Shown: one piece after another, positions 1 through 7,746 of the stretch
Layout of the letters: every line of letters begins with the position of its first letter
Position numbering within the stretch: the stretch's first letter is position 1
Assembly: GCA_947483455.1 (NCBI GenBank)
Contig: CANKNK010000016.1
Span: forward strand, 1 to 12,248
From: Comamonadaceae bacterium
GTDB taxonomy: Bacteria > Pseudomonadota > Gammaproteobacteria > Burkholderiales > Burkholderiaceae_C
Length of the DNA: 12,248 nt
Direction: 5' to 3'
Notes under the pieces: generated by a model
The model's database searches: none
What the model was told of the DNA's origin: nothing
Seen by the model: only the letters and a program-made list of their open reading frames with translations
Program-made: the position numbers and the translations under genes

Positions 1-1366
1 CAAACCGTGCATCGGGCTTGACGCTGCGCAGCAGCACCATCATGGCGTCTTCAATGCGCGCCAGCGCCTGTGCGTCGTGGCCCTCAAAACGCAGCACCAG
101 CACCGGTGTCGTGTTAGACGCACGCACCAGGCCAAAGCCATCGGGCCAATCTACACGTAAACCATCGATCGTGCTAGCTACCGCAGGCGCTGCAAAATCA
201 GCGGCGGCAATCAGGCGCTCGACCACCGCATGCGGTTCGCCTTCCTCGCAAGGCACATTGAGTTCAGGGGTCGAAAAACTGGTGGGCAGCGCGTGCAGCA
301 ATGCATTGGCGTCGGCAACGCGGCTAACGATCTCCAGCAGCCGGCATCCCGCGTAAGTGCCGTCGTCAAAACCGAACCAGCGCTCTTTGAAAAAAATGTG
401 GCCGCTCATCTCGCCACCCAAGGGTGAATCGATTTCGCGCATTTTGGCTTTGATCAAAGAGTGGCCGGTTTTGAACATCAGCGGCACACCGCCTGCAGCG
501 GCAATCGCAGGAGCCAGTCGCTGCGAGCATTTCACGTCAAACACAATCGTGCCGCCGGGCACCCGCGACAGCACATCTTGTGCAAACAACATCATTTGCC
601 GGTCGGGGTAAATATTGCTGCCATCGCGCGTCACGATGCCCAGGCGGTCGCCATCGCCATCAAAAGCCAGACCCAACTCCGCATCCCCCGCTTGCAAGGC
701 GGCAACCAGGTCACGCAGGTTTTCGGGCTTGCTCGGGTCTGGGTGGTGGTTGGGAAAATTACCATCCACCTCGCTGTACAACTCGGTGACTTCGCAGCCG
801 ATGGCGCGCAAAATGCCAGGGGCGCTGGCCCCGGCGATGCCATTGCCGCAATCGACCACGATCTTGAGCGGGCGGGCAAGGGCAATGTCACCAACGATAC
901 GTTCGCGATAAGCGGGCAGCACATCGGTCTGGGTGCAAGCGCCACCGGCTTGCAAAACCCAGCTTTCGTCTTCCATGATGCGGCGTAGCGACTGGATTTC
1001 TTCGCCGTAAATCGCTTTACTGCCCAATACCATTTTGAAGCCGTTGTAATCCCGCGGGTTGTGGCTGCCCGTGACCTGGATACCGCTGTGGCACAAAGTG
1101 CAGGCCGCAAAATACAGCATGGGCGTGGTGACCGCACCGATGTCGATGACCTGCACCCCCGCATCCTGCAAGCCTTGCATCAAAGCGGTCGCCAACAGCG
1201 GCCCACTCAGGCGCCCATCGCGCCCTACGGCCACCGCGCGCTCACCCTGGCGCATGGCCAGGGTACCGAAGGCACGACCCAAGGCCCGCGCCATCTCCAC
1301 ATGCACGGTAGTAGGCACGATGCCCCGGATGTCGTAGGCTTTGAAAATACTGGGGGATAGTTGCAT
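1..1366 (-). CDS. manB: Phosphomannomutase/phosphoglucomutase (AlgC/ManB family), C-terminus cut by window edge
   Basis: Interconverts mannose-6-P/mannose-1-P and glucose-6-P/glucose-1-P in the cytoplasm, feeding sugar nucleotides to LPS and exopolysaccharide. The reading frame is open from ATG at 1366 to the window edge (455 codons). AlgC is about 463 aa, so only the last few residues are missing. All four family landmarks are visible: phosphoserine loop TGSHNP with Ser101, metal loop DGDGDR at 236-241, sugar-recognition loop GEMSGH at 318-323, and the phosphate-binding RASNTTP near the C-terminus. The start gives MQLSPSIFKAYDIRG, the usual N-terminus of these enzymes. It is transcribed divergently from the Ada-AlkA gene across a 157-bp gap. 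The family is certain; PMM versus PGM preference cannot be read from sequence, and the symbol is a convention (algC is equally used). Confidence 0.95.
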   Translation of the reverse strand, partial: MQLSPSIFKAYDIRGIVPTTVHVEMARALGRAFGTLAMRQGERAVAVGRDGRLSGPLLATALMQGLQDAGVQVIDIGAVTTPMLYFAACTLCHSGIQVTGSHNPRDYNGFKMVLGSKAIYGEEIQSLRRIMEDESWVLQAGGACTQTDVLPAYRERIVGDIALARPLKIVVDCGNGIAGASAPGILRAIGCEVTELYSEVDGNFPNHHPDPSKPENLRDLVAALQAGDAELGLAFDGDGDRLGIVTRDGSNIYPDRQMMLFAQDVLSRVPGGTIVFDVKCSQRLAPAIAAAGGVPLMFKTGHSLIKAKMREIDSPLGGEMSGHIFFKERWFGFDDGTYAGCRLLEIVSRVADANALLHALPTSFSTPELNVPCEEGEPHAVVERLIAAADFAAPAVASTIDGLRVDWPDGFGLVRASNTTPVLVLRFEGHDAQALARIEDAMMVLLRSVKPDARF

Positions 1367-1422
1367 CGCGTGGCCGTGCTCAAGGGTTGGGGGGTGCGCT
1401 GGGAGCGCGCGCAGTGCGCCGC

Positions 1423-1428
1423 ATTGTA
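1423..1428 (-). promoter_or_regulatory. Possible -10 box for the phosphomannomutase gene
   Basis: On the minus strand TACAAT (five of six matches to TATAAT) sits 56 nt upstream of the ATG at 1366, inside the divergent gap 1367-1523. No good -35 hexamer lies at 16-18 nt, so this is a weak call. Confidence 0.3.
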
Positions 1429-1484
1429 GAAGGGGCAGTTCCTCAAGGGCACGGCCTACGCCCTGGGGAAACAGATGTCCGATT

Positions 1485-1523
1485 TTGACGCATCGTAGCG
1501 CTGGCCCTGCGTATCATCACCCC
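1485..1523 (+). promoter_or_regulatory. Possible promoter of the Ada-AlkA gene, leaderless geometry
   Basis: TATCAT at 1512-1517 is followed by exactly 6 nt and then the ATG at 1524, so transcription would begin at or next to the start codon. TTGACG at 1485-1490 resembles a -35 box, but the spacer is 21 nt, longer than usual. No Shine-Dalgarno sequence precedes the ATG, which fits a leaderless mRNA. I found no Ada box of the E. coli type (AAT then GCAA) here. Confidence 0.35.
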
Positions 1524-3092
1524 ATGCGATTGCAAGCGCTTACACCACAGACTGCAGCCACCGGCCTTGCCCTGGACCCTGGCGCGTGTTACCGCGTGCT
1601 GCAAGTGCGCGACGCACGCTTTGACGGCCATTTTTTCACCGGCGTGCGCTCCACCGGCATTTACTGCCGCCCGGTCTGCAAAGTGCGGATACCTTTGGAA
1701 AAAAACTGCATGTTCTTTAGCTTGCCAGCGCAGGCAGAAGCGGCCGGCTTTCGTCCCTGCTTGCGTTGCAGGCCAGAATTGGCGCCCGCCGCGCCTGGCC
1801 TGTACCTGTGGTCAACGCAGGATGCTGGTGCCATGCTGGTACACCAGGCGCTTCAATTATTGGACCGCCCCCAAAGCCATTTGGCAATGCCATGGACCGT
1901 GCAAAGCTGGGCTGCGCAACTCGGCATCAGCGCGCGCCATTTGCACCGACTGATGGAAGTGCACCTGCATATTGCACCGCTGCAATACCTGCAAACCCGG
2001 CGGCTTCTGCATGCCAAGCAGTGGCTTAGCGATACCGGCTGGCCAATGAACGAAGTGGCGCGGCTAAGTGGCTATGGCAGCGTGCGGCGCTTTCATGCCG
2101 TTTTTGCCAAGCACTACCGGCTCACGCCCAGTGCCATGCGCAGGGCCTTGAAACATGGGGACAGCGGCAGCGCCAGCAAGGGCAATCCACTGGCCGCCGG
2201 TTTAACAGTGCGCTTGCCCTACCGGCCCCCGCTGGATGCGCACCACTTGATCGGTTTTCTGCATCAACGCGCATTACCCGGGCTCGAAGCCGTGGACCTG
2301 GCCCAACTGTGCTACGCCCGCAGTTTGCGTGTGGGCCGCTGCCAAGGGTGGATGGTGGCCCGCTTTATTCCGGAGCGCGCGCAGGTGCAGCTCCAAATCA
2401 GTGCGTCGCTGGGACCGGCCTTGCTGGAGGTACAAGGCTTATGCCGCCGCTTGCTCGACCTCGATGCCGACCCCCTGGCCTATGAGCCACTGTTGGCGCC
2501 TGCATTTCCGGGCACCGAAGGCATGCGCTTGCCCGGTACGGTCGATGGTTTCGAACTAGCGGTGCGCGCCATTGTGGGTCAACAAGTCACGGTGGCTGCA
2601 GCGCGCACACTCTGCGCACGTTTGGTCGCCGCCTTCGGGGATGGCATGGCAGACAAGACGACCATGCCCCTGCAAGGCATCAGCCACTATTTCCCGCAAG
2701 CTATACGCATCGCCGACGTAGCGGCGTCGGCTTTGGGTGCGCTGGGCATAGTGCGGCAGCGGCAGGCGGCGATTATTGGCCTGGCGCGTGCCGTGGCACA
2801 GGGCGATCTGCGCCTCGAACCCGGGGCACCCCTGGAGCGCACTTTGGAGCGCTTGCAATCCATTGAAGGCATTGGGCCATGGACGGCGCAGTACATCGCG
2901 ATGCGGGCACTACGCTGGCCCGACGCATTTCCGCCTGGCGACGTGGCCTTGCACAAAGCGCTGGGCCTGGCACATGCGCCGCGCGCCAAAGCCTTAGCGC
3001 AAGCGGCATCGCAAGTTTGGCGACCCTGGCGCAGTTACGCCACCATCCGGGCCTGGCAAAGCGTGGCAGCGACGGCGCGTGCGCAGACCTAA
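1524..3092 (+). CDS. alkA: Ada-type methyl sensor/AraC HTH fused to AlkA DNA-3-methyladenine glycosylase II
   Basis: A 522-aa DNA repair protein. Residues 20-90 form an Ada metal-binding domain with zinc ligands C48, C52, C79 and C82; C48 corresponds to the E. coli Ada cysteine that takes methyl groups from phosphotriesters. Residues about 105-207 are an AraC-type double helix-turn-helix (SGYGSVRRFHAVF at 182-194). From about 215 to the end it is AlkA: an N-terminal AlkA domain, then HhH-GPD with hairpin GIGPWT at 449-454 and catalytic Asp473 in PPGD. It excises N-alkylated purines. The Ogt domain of E. coli Ada is absent and is supplied by the separate gene 31 bp downstream. The frame stays open upstream to 1341, but homology starts after 1524, where the ATG is. 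The N-domain probably senses damage and activates transcription; its targets are unknown. Confidence 0.93.
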   Translation: MRLQALTPQTAATGLALDPGACYRVLQVRDARFDGHFFTGVRSTGIYCRPVCKVRIPLEKNCMFFSLPAQAEAAGFRPCLRCRPELAPAAPGLYLWSTQDAGAMLVHQALQLLDRPQSHLAMPWTVQSWAAQLGISARHLHRLMEVHLHIAPLQYLQTRRLLHAKQWLSDTGWPMNEVARLSGYGSVRRFHAVFAKHYRLTPSAMRRALKHGDSGSASKGNPLAAGLTVRLPYRPPLDAHHLIGFLHQRALPGLEAVDLAQLCYARSLRVGRCQGWMVARFIPERAQVQLQISASLGPALLEVQGLCRRLLDLDADPLAYEPLLAPAFPGTEGMRLPGTVDGFELAVRAIVGQQVTVAAARTLCARLVAAFGDGMADKTTMPLQGISHYFPQAIRIADVAASALGALGIVRQRQAAIIGLARAVAQGDLRLEPGAPLERTLERLQSIEGIGPWTAQYIAMRALRWPDAFPPGDVALHKALGLAHAPRAKALAQAASQVWRPWRSYATIRAWQSVAATARAQT

Positions 3093-3123
3093 GCTTTTGC
3101 AATCCATCGAAAAAACCCATGCC

Positions 3124-3621
3124 ATGAAACCCTTTGACCCCCATGCCCTGCAATCGACCTACCGCAGTCCCCTGGGCCGGATGCATCTCTTGGCCAATGC
3201 GCACGCGCTTTTAGGCTTGTGGTTTGAAGGTCAAGAACACTTTCCCGCACTCGATGCTTTTGCATCTGTACGCACGCATCCCGTACACGACATGGCACAC
3301 GCGCAACTGGACGCGTATTTTTTGCAACAACGTCAAACCTTTTCGCTGCCACTGGATTACACCGTCGGTACTGACTTTCAACAAGCAGTGTGGCGCCAGT
3401 TAACTTTCACAGCACCAGGGCAAACCACGAGCTATGCAGCGATTGCGCTGGCCATCGGCAATCGGGCTGCGGTACGCGCTGTGGGTGGCGCCATCGGTCG
3501 CAACCCCTTGAGCATTGTGGTGCCCTGCCATCGGGTGATCGGCAGCAATGGCGCCTTGACCGGTTATGCCGGTGGCCTGCCACGTAAGATAGCCCTCTTG
3601 CAACTTGAAAGCGCTATTTGA
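3124..3621 (+). CDS. ogt: Methylated-DNA--[protein]-cysteine S-methyltransferase
   Basis: A 165-aa suicide enzyme that moves alkyl groups from O6-alkylguanine and O4-alkylthymine to its own cysteine. The active site PCHRVIG is present with Cys135, followed by the family's GYAGGLPRK segment. The helix-turn-helix region with TSYAAIA and the RAVGGAIGRNP DNA-binding stretch precede it. Length matches E. coli Ogt (171 aa). ATG at 3124 gives MKPFDPHAL, a normal Ogt start; a longer in-frame GTG at 3079 would overlap the preceding gene and adds nothing conserved. It lies 31 bp after the Ada-AlkA gene and overlaps the next gene by 4 nt (TTGA), so the three genes are probably one transcript. Confidence 0.95.
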   Translation: MKPFDPHALQSTYRSPLGRMHLLANAHALLGLWFEGQEHFPALDAFASVRTHPVHDMAHAQLDAYFLQQRQTFSLPLDYTVGTDFQQAVWRQLTFTAPGQTTSYAAIALAIGNRAAVRAVGGAIGRNPLSIVVPCHRVIGSNGALTGYAGGLPRKIALLQLESAI

Positions 3622-4547
3622 ATTCCCTTGCTGCTCAGACCCACCGACCGCCGCGCTGGGTGCCTGATTTTCTTGCGCTAGCGGCCATCTGGGGCGCTTC
3701 ATTTTTGTTTACCCGTTTGAGCATGCTGGGCTTCGGACCCGTGGTCACTGCGGCGCTGCGCGTCCTCATTGCCAGCGCCGTGCTGCTGCCCTTGATGCTG
3801 CTGCGCGGGCACCGGGCGGACTTTGCAACGCACTGGAAAAAAGTCCTGCTGGTCGGGGTGATCAATTCGGCCATTCCTTTTGTCTGCATAGCCTTTGCGC
3901 TGCAAAGTATTTCCATAGGCCAGTCCTCGGTGCTCAATGCCACCGTGCCCTTGTTTGGCGCGCTCATCGCTTGGTTCTGGCTGGGTGAGCGGCCATCGGG
4001 CTCGCGGGTGCTGGGTTTGCTGATTGGCTTTGCCGGTATTGCCCTCTTGGCCAGTGAAAACGCCAGCTTTGACACCAATGCCCTGGGTAGCTCCAGCGCC
4101 TGGGGCATTGCGGCCAGCCTGCTGGCCTGCCTGTGTTACGGCATTGCCGCCAGCTATACGCGGCGCTTTTTGGGTGGCGTGCCCTCTTTGGTATCAGCTA
4201 CCGGCAGCCAGCTAGGTGCCACGATTTTTCTGCTGCCTTTTTGCCTGTGGTACTGGCCGACGCAAGCGCCCAGCACCCAAGCCTGGCTGGCCGTCACTGC
4301 GCTGGGCGTGTTGTGTACCGGCACCGCCTACATCCTGTATTTCCGGCTCATTGCCAACGCCGGTCCATCCCGCGCTTTAACAGTCACTTTCGCCATCCCG
4401 GTGTTTGCTATTGCCTATGGCGTCATCTTGCTGGGCGAAGGCGTGACGCACTGGATGCTGGGCTGCGCTTTGGTCATCGTCTTGGGTACCAGCTTGTCCA
4501 GTGGTTTGTGGAGTCTGCCATTTTTAAAGCCGCGCATAGCGGACTAA
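3618..4547 (+). CDS. EamA/DMT-family membrane transporter (RhaT/YdcZ-like)
   Basis: A 309-aa inner membrane protein of the drug/metabolite transporter superfamily with about ten hydrophobic helices and two EamA repeats (roughly 17-147 and 160-297). Each repeat carries a matching LGE turn, at 122-124 and 272-274, as expected of the internal duplication. The first helix contains AAIWGASFLFTR, a common EamA opening. Substrate cannot be told; relatives export amino acids or metabolites. The start is TTG at 3618, overlapping the ogt TGA as TTGA, which suggests translational coupling. A GTG at 3660 is an alternative that would still keep the first helix. It faces xerD convergently, 98 bp away. Confidence 0.88.
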   Translation: MNSLAAQTHRPPRWVPDFLALAAIWGASFLFTRLSMLGFGPVVTAALRVLIASAVLLPLMLLRGHRADFATHWKKVLLVGVINSAIPFVCIAFALQSISIGQSSVLNATVPLFGALIAWFWLGERPSGSRVLGLLIGFAGIALLASENASFDTNALGSSSAWGIAASLLACLCYGIAASYTRRFLGGVPSLVSATGSQLGATIFLLPFCLWYWPTQAPSTQAWLAVTALGVLCTGTAYILYFRLIANAGPSRALTVTFAIPVFAIAYGVILLGEGVTHWMLGCALVIVLGTSLSSGLWSLPFLKPRIAD

Positions 4548-4588
4548 GCCCTTGCGCTGAATGCTAAGACCCTAAGGCTTCCGTCAGC

Positions 4589-4615
4589 GCGTCTAAAGCC
4601 CCAAACGCTTTACGC
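4589..4615. terminator. Weak hairpin between convergent EamA and xerD genes
   Basis: The left arm GCG-TC-TAAAG and right arm CTTTA-CGC pair over 8 bp with a 2-nt bulge and a 9-nt loop. It is the best hairpin I can see in the 98-bp convergent gap 4548-4645. No T-run follows on the plus strand; on the minus strand the T6 tract (4622-4627) lies before the hairpin, not after it. It may slow polymerase from either side but is not a standard intrinsic terminator. Confidence 0.25.
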
Positions 4616-4645
4616 ATCTGCAAAAAACAGGTGCGCTAACGCCGC

Positions 4646-5572
4646 TCAGCCTCGTGGATGGTGCTCCGCATGCAACTTGGCCAGGCGCTCGCGGGCCACA
4701 TGGGTGTAGATCGTAGTGGTCGAGATATCGGCGTGGCCCAGTAGCAGTTGCACAGCGCGCAGGTCAGCGCCATGGTTGAGCAAGTGTGTGGCAAAGGCGT
4801 GGCGCAAGGTATGCGGCGACAAAGGCGTGTGGATGTCCGCCAGTAACGCGTATTTTTTTACCAGCATCCAAAACATGACCCGCGTCATCGCGCTGCCCGC
4901 GTCCAAGCCACGTGTGGTCACAAACAAGGCATCGGTCTGTTTGCCCGCGAGCAAGGCCTCACGGGCGCCACCCAGGTAATTGCGCAGCCACTGGCTGGCC
5001 ACTTCACCATAAGGCACGAGACGTTCTTTCGAGCCCTTGCCCATCACGCGCAACACGTTGTCGTTGAGCCCGAGTTGAAATACCTTCAGGCCGACCAATT
5101 CACTGACCCGAAGGCCGCTGGCATACATGAGCTCCAGCATAGTGCGGTCGCGCACGCCGATGTCAGTGCCGGTATCGGGCGCGGCCAACAAGGCTTCTAC
5201 TTGCGCTTCGCTCAAGGTCTTGGGTACCCGCAGCGCCTGCTTGGCCGACTGCAACTGCAAGGTCGGATCCTGCTGCACCAGGCCATGGCGCAGTGCCCAG
5301 CGGAAATAGCGTTTAAAAACCGTCAGGCGCCGGTTGGCCGTGGTGGCTTTGCTGCCCGAATGTTGCGCCGCAAAGTACTGCTGTAGTTGCCATTGCGAGC
5401 AATTGGTCAGCAGCGCACCTTGCAAATGCGCTTGCAGCTTGAGCAGGTCGCGCCTATAGGCCTGCAAACTGTTCTGCGCCAAGCCGTCCTCCAGCCAGAG
5501 CGCATCGACAAACGCGTCGATGGATGCATCGCCCAAAGGGCTAGCGGCGGCGCTGGCGGGCAGTGGGGGCAA
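4646..5572 (-). CDS. xerD: Site-specific tyrosine recombinase XerD
   Basis: A 308-aa recombinase that with XerC resolves chromosome dimers at dif near the septum, under FtsK control. The N-terminal SAM-like core-binding domain spans about 14-105 and the catalytic domain about 115-300. All catalytic residues are present: R155 (ASGLRVSE), K182 (GKGSKER), H254 and R257 (HTLRH), H280 (LGHADIST) and Y289 (TIYTH). The C-terminal ERLAKLHAEHHPRG resembles XerD rather than XerC. The start is TTG at 5572, only 2 nt after the stop of the upstream bug gene. A second TTG 12 codons further in is possible and would remove only a non-conserved Ala/Ser-rich stretch. No Shine-Dalgarno sequence is apparent, so translation may depend on coupling to bug. 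Confidence 0.94.
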   Translation of the reverse strand: MPPLPASAAASPLGDASIDAFVDALWLEDGLAQNSLQAYRRDLLKLQAHLQGALLTNCSQWQLQQYFAAQHSGSKATTANRRLTVFKRYFRWALRHGLVQQDPTLQLQSAKQALRVPKTLSEAQVEALLAAPDTGTDIGVRDRTMLELMYASGLRVSELVGLKVFQLGLNDNVLRVMGKGSKERLVPYGEVASQWLRNYLGGAREALLAGKQTDALFVTTRGLDAGSAMTRVMFWMLVKKYALLADIHTPLSPHTLRHAFATHLLNHGADLRAVQLLLGHADISTTTIYTHVARERLAKLHAEHHPRG

Positions 5573-5574
5573 AC

Positions 5575-6549
5575 TCAGTCGAGCTTGAGTTTGGACGTAT
5601 CCACCACTTGTTTGTACACCGCGTATTCGGCCTTGATTTGTTCGGCAAATTGCTCGGGCGTGTTGCCAATAATGATGGAGCCGGTGTCCTCGATGCGCTT
5701 GCGCACCGACGGGTCTTCCAGGGCTTTGCGCACGGCTGCATTGACCTTGTCCACCACGTCTTTGGGCAAACCCTTAGGTCCGTAAATACCGTAAAAAGCC
5801 ATGCGGTTCACCGGCTCTAAACCGACTTCTTTGAAGGTCGGCACTTGCGGCAATTGCGACAGTCGCTGCGGGGCCGCTACGGCAATGGCCACCAATTTAT
5901 TGGCCTGGATGAAAGGCAAGGCCGACGGCATATTGTCAAAAATAATCGGTACCTGGCCGGCCACGGTGTCATTGAGGGCCGGGCCTGCACCCCGGTAAGG
6001 GATGTGGGTCACAAACACACCTGCGAGGTTTTTATACAACTCCATTTGCAAGTGTCCGATGCCGCCCGTGCCCGAGGAAGAGTAGGAGTGCTGGCCCGGG
6101 TTTTTTTTCAGCTCTGCGACAAAGCCCTTGTAGTCCTTGGCGGGAAAACTAGGATGCACTGCGATCACATTGGGCGTGGCCGCCACGTTGATGATGGGCG
6201 TGAAATCGGTCAGCGCGTTGTACGGAATCTTGGGGTTAATGGCCGGGTTGGCTGCGACGGTGGACACCGTGGCCATGCCTAGCGAATAACCATCGGGCGC
6301 AGACTTGGCGGTTTCATTGGCGCCAATCACACCACCACCACCGGCTTTGTTTTCCACGACCACGTTCTGCCCCAGCGCTTTGCCCATGGCCTCGGAAATG
6401 ACCCGGGCCACAATATCCGTGGTGCCACCGGGCGCAAAAGGCACCTGCAATTTCACCGGCTTGTTGGGATAGGCCTGGGACCAGGCACTACTGGTCGCCA
6501 GGAGCGCACTGAGGGCCAAAGTGGAAACGACTAAGGGGCGACGCTGCAT
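5575..6549 (-). CDS. Bug-family tripartite tricarboxylate transporter substrate-binding protein
   Basis: A 324-aa periplasmic receptor of the Bug (TctC-like) family, very numerous in Burkholderiales; these capture small carboxylates for TctAB-type carriers. A typical signal peptide covers residues 1-26 (basic MQRR, hydrophobic core, SQA before the mature YPNKPV). The ligand loop FAPGGTTD lies at 38-45 and the family segment [15 protein letters not shown] at 76-90. ATG at 6549 is preceded on the minus strand by GGAG about 7 nt away, the clearest ribosome site in the window; an in-frame ATG at 6588 lies upstream of it and would spoil the signal peptide. No tctA or tctB gene is nearby, so its partner must be encoded elsewhere. 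Ligand unknown. Confidence 0.93.
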   Translation of the reverse strand: MQRRPLVVSTLALSALLATSSAWSQAYPNKPVKLQVPFAPGGTTDIVARVISEAMGKALGQNVVVENKAGGGGVIGANETAKSAPDGYSLGMATVSTVAANPAINPKIPYNALTDFTPIINVAATPNVIAVHPSFPAKDYKGFVAELKKNPGQHSYSSSGTGGIGHLQMELYKNLAGVFVTHIPYRGAGPALNDTVAGQVPIIFDNMPSALPFIQANKLVAIAVAAPQRLSQLPQVPTFKEVGLEPVNRMAFYGIYGPKGLPKDVVDKVNAAVRKALEDPSVRKRIEDTGSIIIGNTPEQFAEQIKAEYAVYKQVVDTSKLKLD

Positions 6550-6624
6550 AGAAAACTCCAATGAATCAAGTGCCGCTGCCAAGCGCAAGGGCCTAGGTGG
6601 AAAACAGCAATACTACAACGAAGC

Positions 6625-6638
6625 CCGCCGTCTGGCGG
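6625..6638. repeat. Short GC-rich inverted repeat upstream of bug
   Basis: CCGCC and GGCGG form a perfect 5-bp stem with a 4-nt loop, 76 bp upstream of the bug start in the divergent gap 6550-6817 between bug and the AEC permease. It could be an operator half-site pair or a leader hairpin; it may also be chance in GC-rich DNA. Nothing else in this 268-bp gap looks coding. Confidence 0.2.
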
Positions 6639-6804
6639 CGAAAGCCACTAAGGCGCGTGTGCCTGCCCCAAGCCAGGGCAAGGCAGTAGACAGCCAAACC
6701 ACGTTGCACAGGCCTGCCAGTTCAGTGCCCTCGCCATCGCTATGCTTGGGTAGAAGGGCCGATTGGACAACCCCCGGGGCCCAGCGCTTGTAGTCTTGCA
6801 CTGG

Positions 6805-6817
6805 TATCCTCGCCCCG
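6805..6817 (+). promoter_or_regulatory. Possible -10 box of the AEC permease gene, leaderless geometry
   Basis: TATCCT at 6805-6810 is followed by 7 nt (CGCCCCG) and then the GTG start at 6818. The same order of elements precedes the Ada-AlkA start. No Shine-Dalgarno sequence and no convincing -35 hexamer are seen. Confidence 0.3.
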
Positions 6818-7738
6818 GTGAGCTATGCCCTTCTTCTGCTGCCCGAGTTTTCTCTGATCCTGCTGGGCTACCTGATTTGCCGCCATACCGCCCTGAACCG
6901 CAGCGTCTGGAGCCAAGTGGACGCGCTGGTCTACTACCTGCTGTTTCCCACGCTGTTGTTCCACTCCATTATCAAAAGCCCGCTCGACTTGGGCGACGCC
7001 TCGCGCCTTTTGGCTGGCGGCTTGGCGGTACTTTGCAGCGGCGTGGCCCTGGCCTACAGCCTGCCCTATCTGCCGGGCCTGCGCGGATACATTGCAAAGC
7101 GCGAACATGCCGCCGCTGCACAAGTGGGGTTTCGTTTCAATTCTTTCATTGGTCTGGCACTCGCCGAGCGCCTAGGGGGCGCTAGCGGCTTGCTATCCAT
7201 CGCCGTTTTGATCGGCTTTTGCGTGCCTTTGGCCAACGTGGCGGCGGTCTGGCCCATGGCGCGCGGTAGCGAGCGCGGCTTTGGGCGCGAGTTATTGCGC
7301 AACCCTTTGATCATCGCCACCACCAGCGGGCTGCTGGCCAATTTGCTGGGCCTGTCGCTGCCGCACTGGCTCGAACCCACGGTGGCGCATATTGGCGCAG
7401 CCTCGCTGGCACTGGGCCTGATGGCGGCGGGCGCCGGCATGCAGTTGCAGTCACTGGCGCGGGCCAAGACGCTCGGTATTGCGCTACTGAGCATTCGGCA
7501 TGTGCTCTTGCCCCTGGTAGGCCTGGGCCTGGCTTTTGGGCTCAAGCTATCGACAGCACACGCGGCCATCTTGCTTACCTTCGCCGCCGTCCCCACTGCG
7601 GCCAGCGGCTATGTGCTGGCCGCCAAAATGGGTTATGACGGGGGCTATGTCGGCGCCTTGATCACCGCATCGACCTTGCTCGGCATGGGCAGCCTAGGGC
7701 TGTCGCTGGGTGTTTTATTGCCTCTTTACGGTACTTAA
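6818..7738 (+). CDS. AEC (auxin efflux carrier)-family permease
   Basis: A 306-aa inner membrane protein with about ten hydrophobic helices in two five-helix halves separated by a hydrophilic middle around residues 140-165. Sequence such as LLPEFSLILLGYL and LVYYLLFPTLLFHSI at the N-terminus, and the glycine/alanine-rich last helices (ASGYVLAAKMGYDGG), are typical of AEC transporters. Relatives (MdcF, MleP) carry malonate, malate or other carboxylates, but the substrate here is not readable. GTG at 6818 starts the protein right at the first helix. It is divergent from bug by 268 bp and ends 8 bp from the convergent queG stop. Both neighbouring transport proteins may deal with carboxylates, which is only a suggestion. 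Confidence 0.87.
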   Translation: MSYALLLLPEFSLILLGYLICRHTALNRSVWSQVDALVYYLLFPTLLFHSIIKSPLDLGDASRLLAGGLAVLCSGVALAYSLPYLPGLRGYIAKREHAAAAQVGFRFNSFIGLALAERLGGASGLLSIAVLIGFCVPLANVAAVWPMARGSERGFGRELLRNPLIIATTSGLLANLLGLSLPHWLEPTVAHIGAASLALGLMAAGAGMQLQSLARAKTLGIALLSIRHVLLPLVGLGLAFGLKLSTAHAAILLTFAAVPTAASGYVLAAKMGYDGGYVGALITASTLLGMGSLGLSLGVLLPLYGT

Positions 7739-7746
7739 GCGGCAGC

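Noticed and set aside
461..988. 175-codon plus-strand open frame opposite the phosphomannomutase gene
   Set aside because: It is the antisense shadow of a well-supported gene, with no recognisable domain and no ribosome site.
1341..1523. 61-codon N-terminal extension of the Ada-AlkA protein
   Set aside because: The translation has no Ada-like sequence, overlaps the phosphomannomutase start, and lies in the probable divergent promoter region.
1367..1523. Ada box upstream of the Ada-AlkA gene
   Set aside because: No AAT followed by GCAA at the E. coli spacing is present; the only GCAA nearby lies after the start codon.
4133..4567. 144-codon plus-strand frame overlapping the EamA gene
   Set aside because: It is an out-of-frame shadow; the EamA frame has clear membrane helices and the duplicated LGE motifs.
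4622..4642. T6 tract and short GCG/CGC stem after xerD on the minus strand, as an intrinsic terminator
   Set aside because: The stem has only 3 bp and is separated from the T-run by several bases.
6521..6801. Small open frames on both strands in the bug-AEC gap
   Set aside because: They have low-complexity translations, no ribosome sites and overlap the bug signal peptide or the promoter region.
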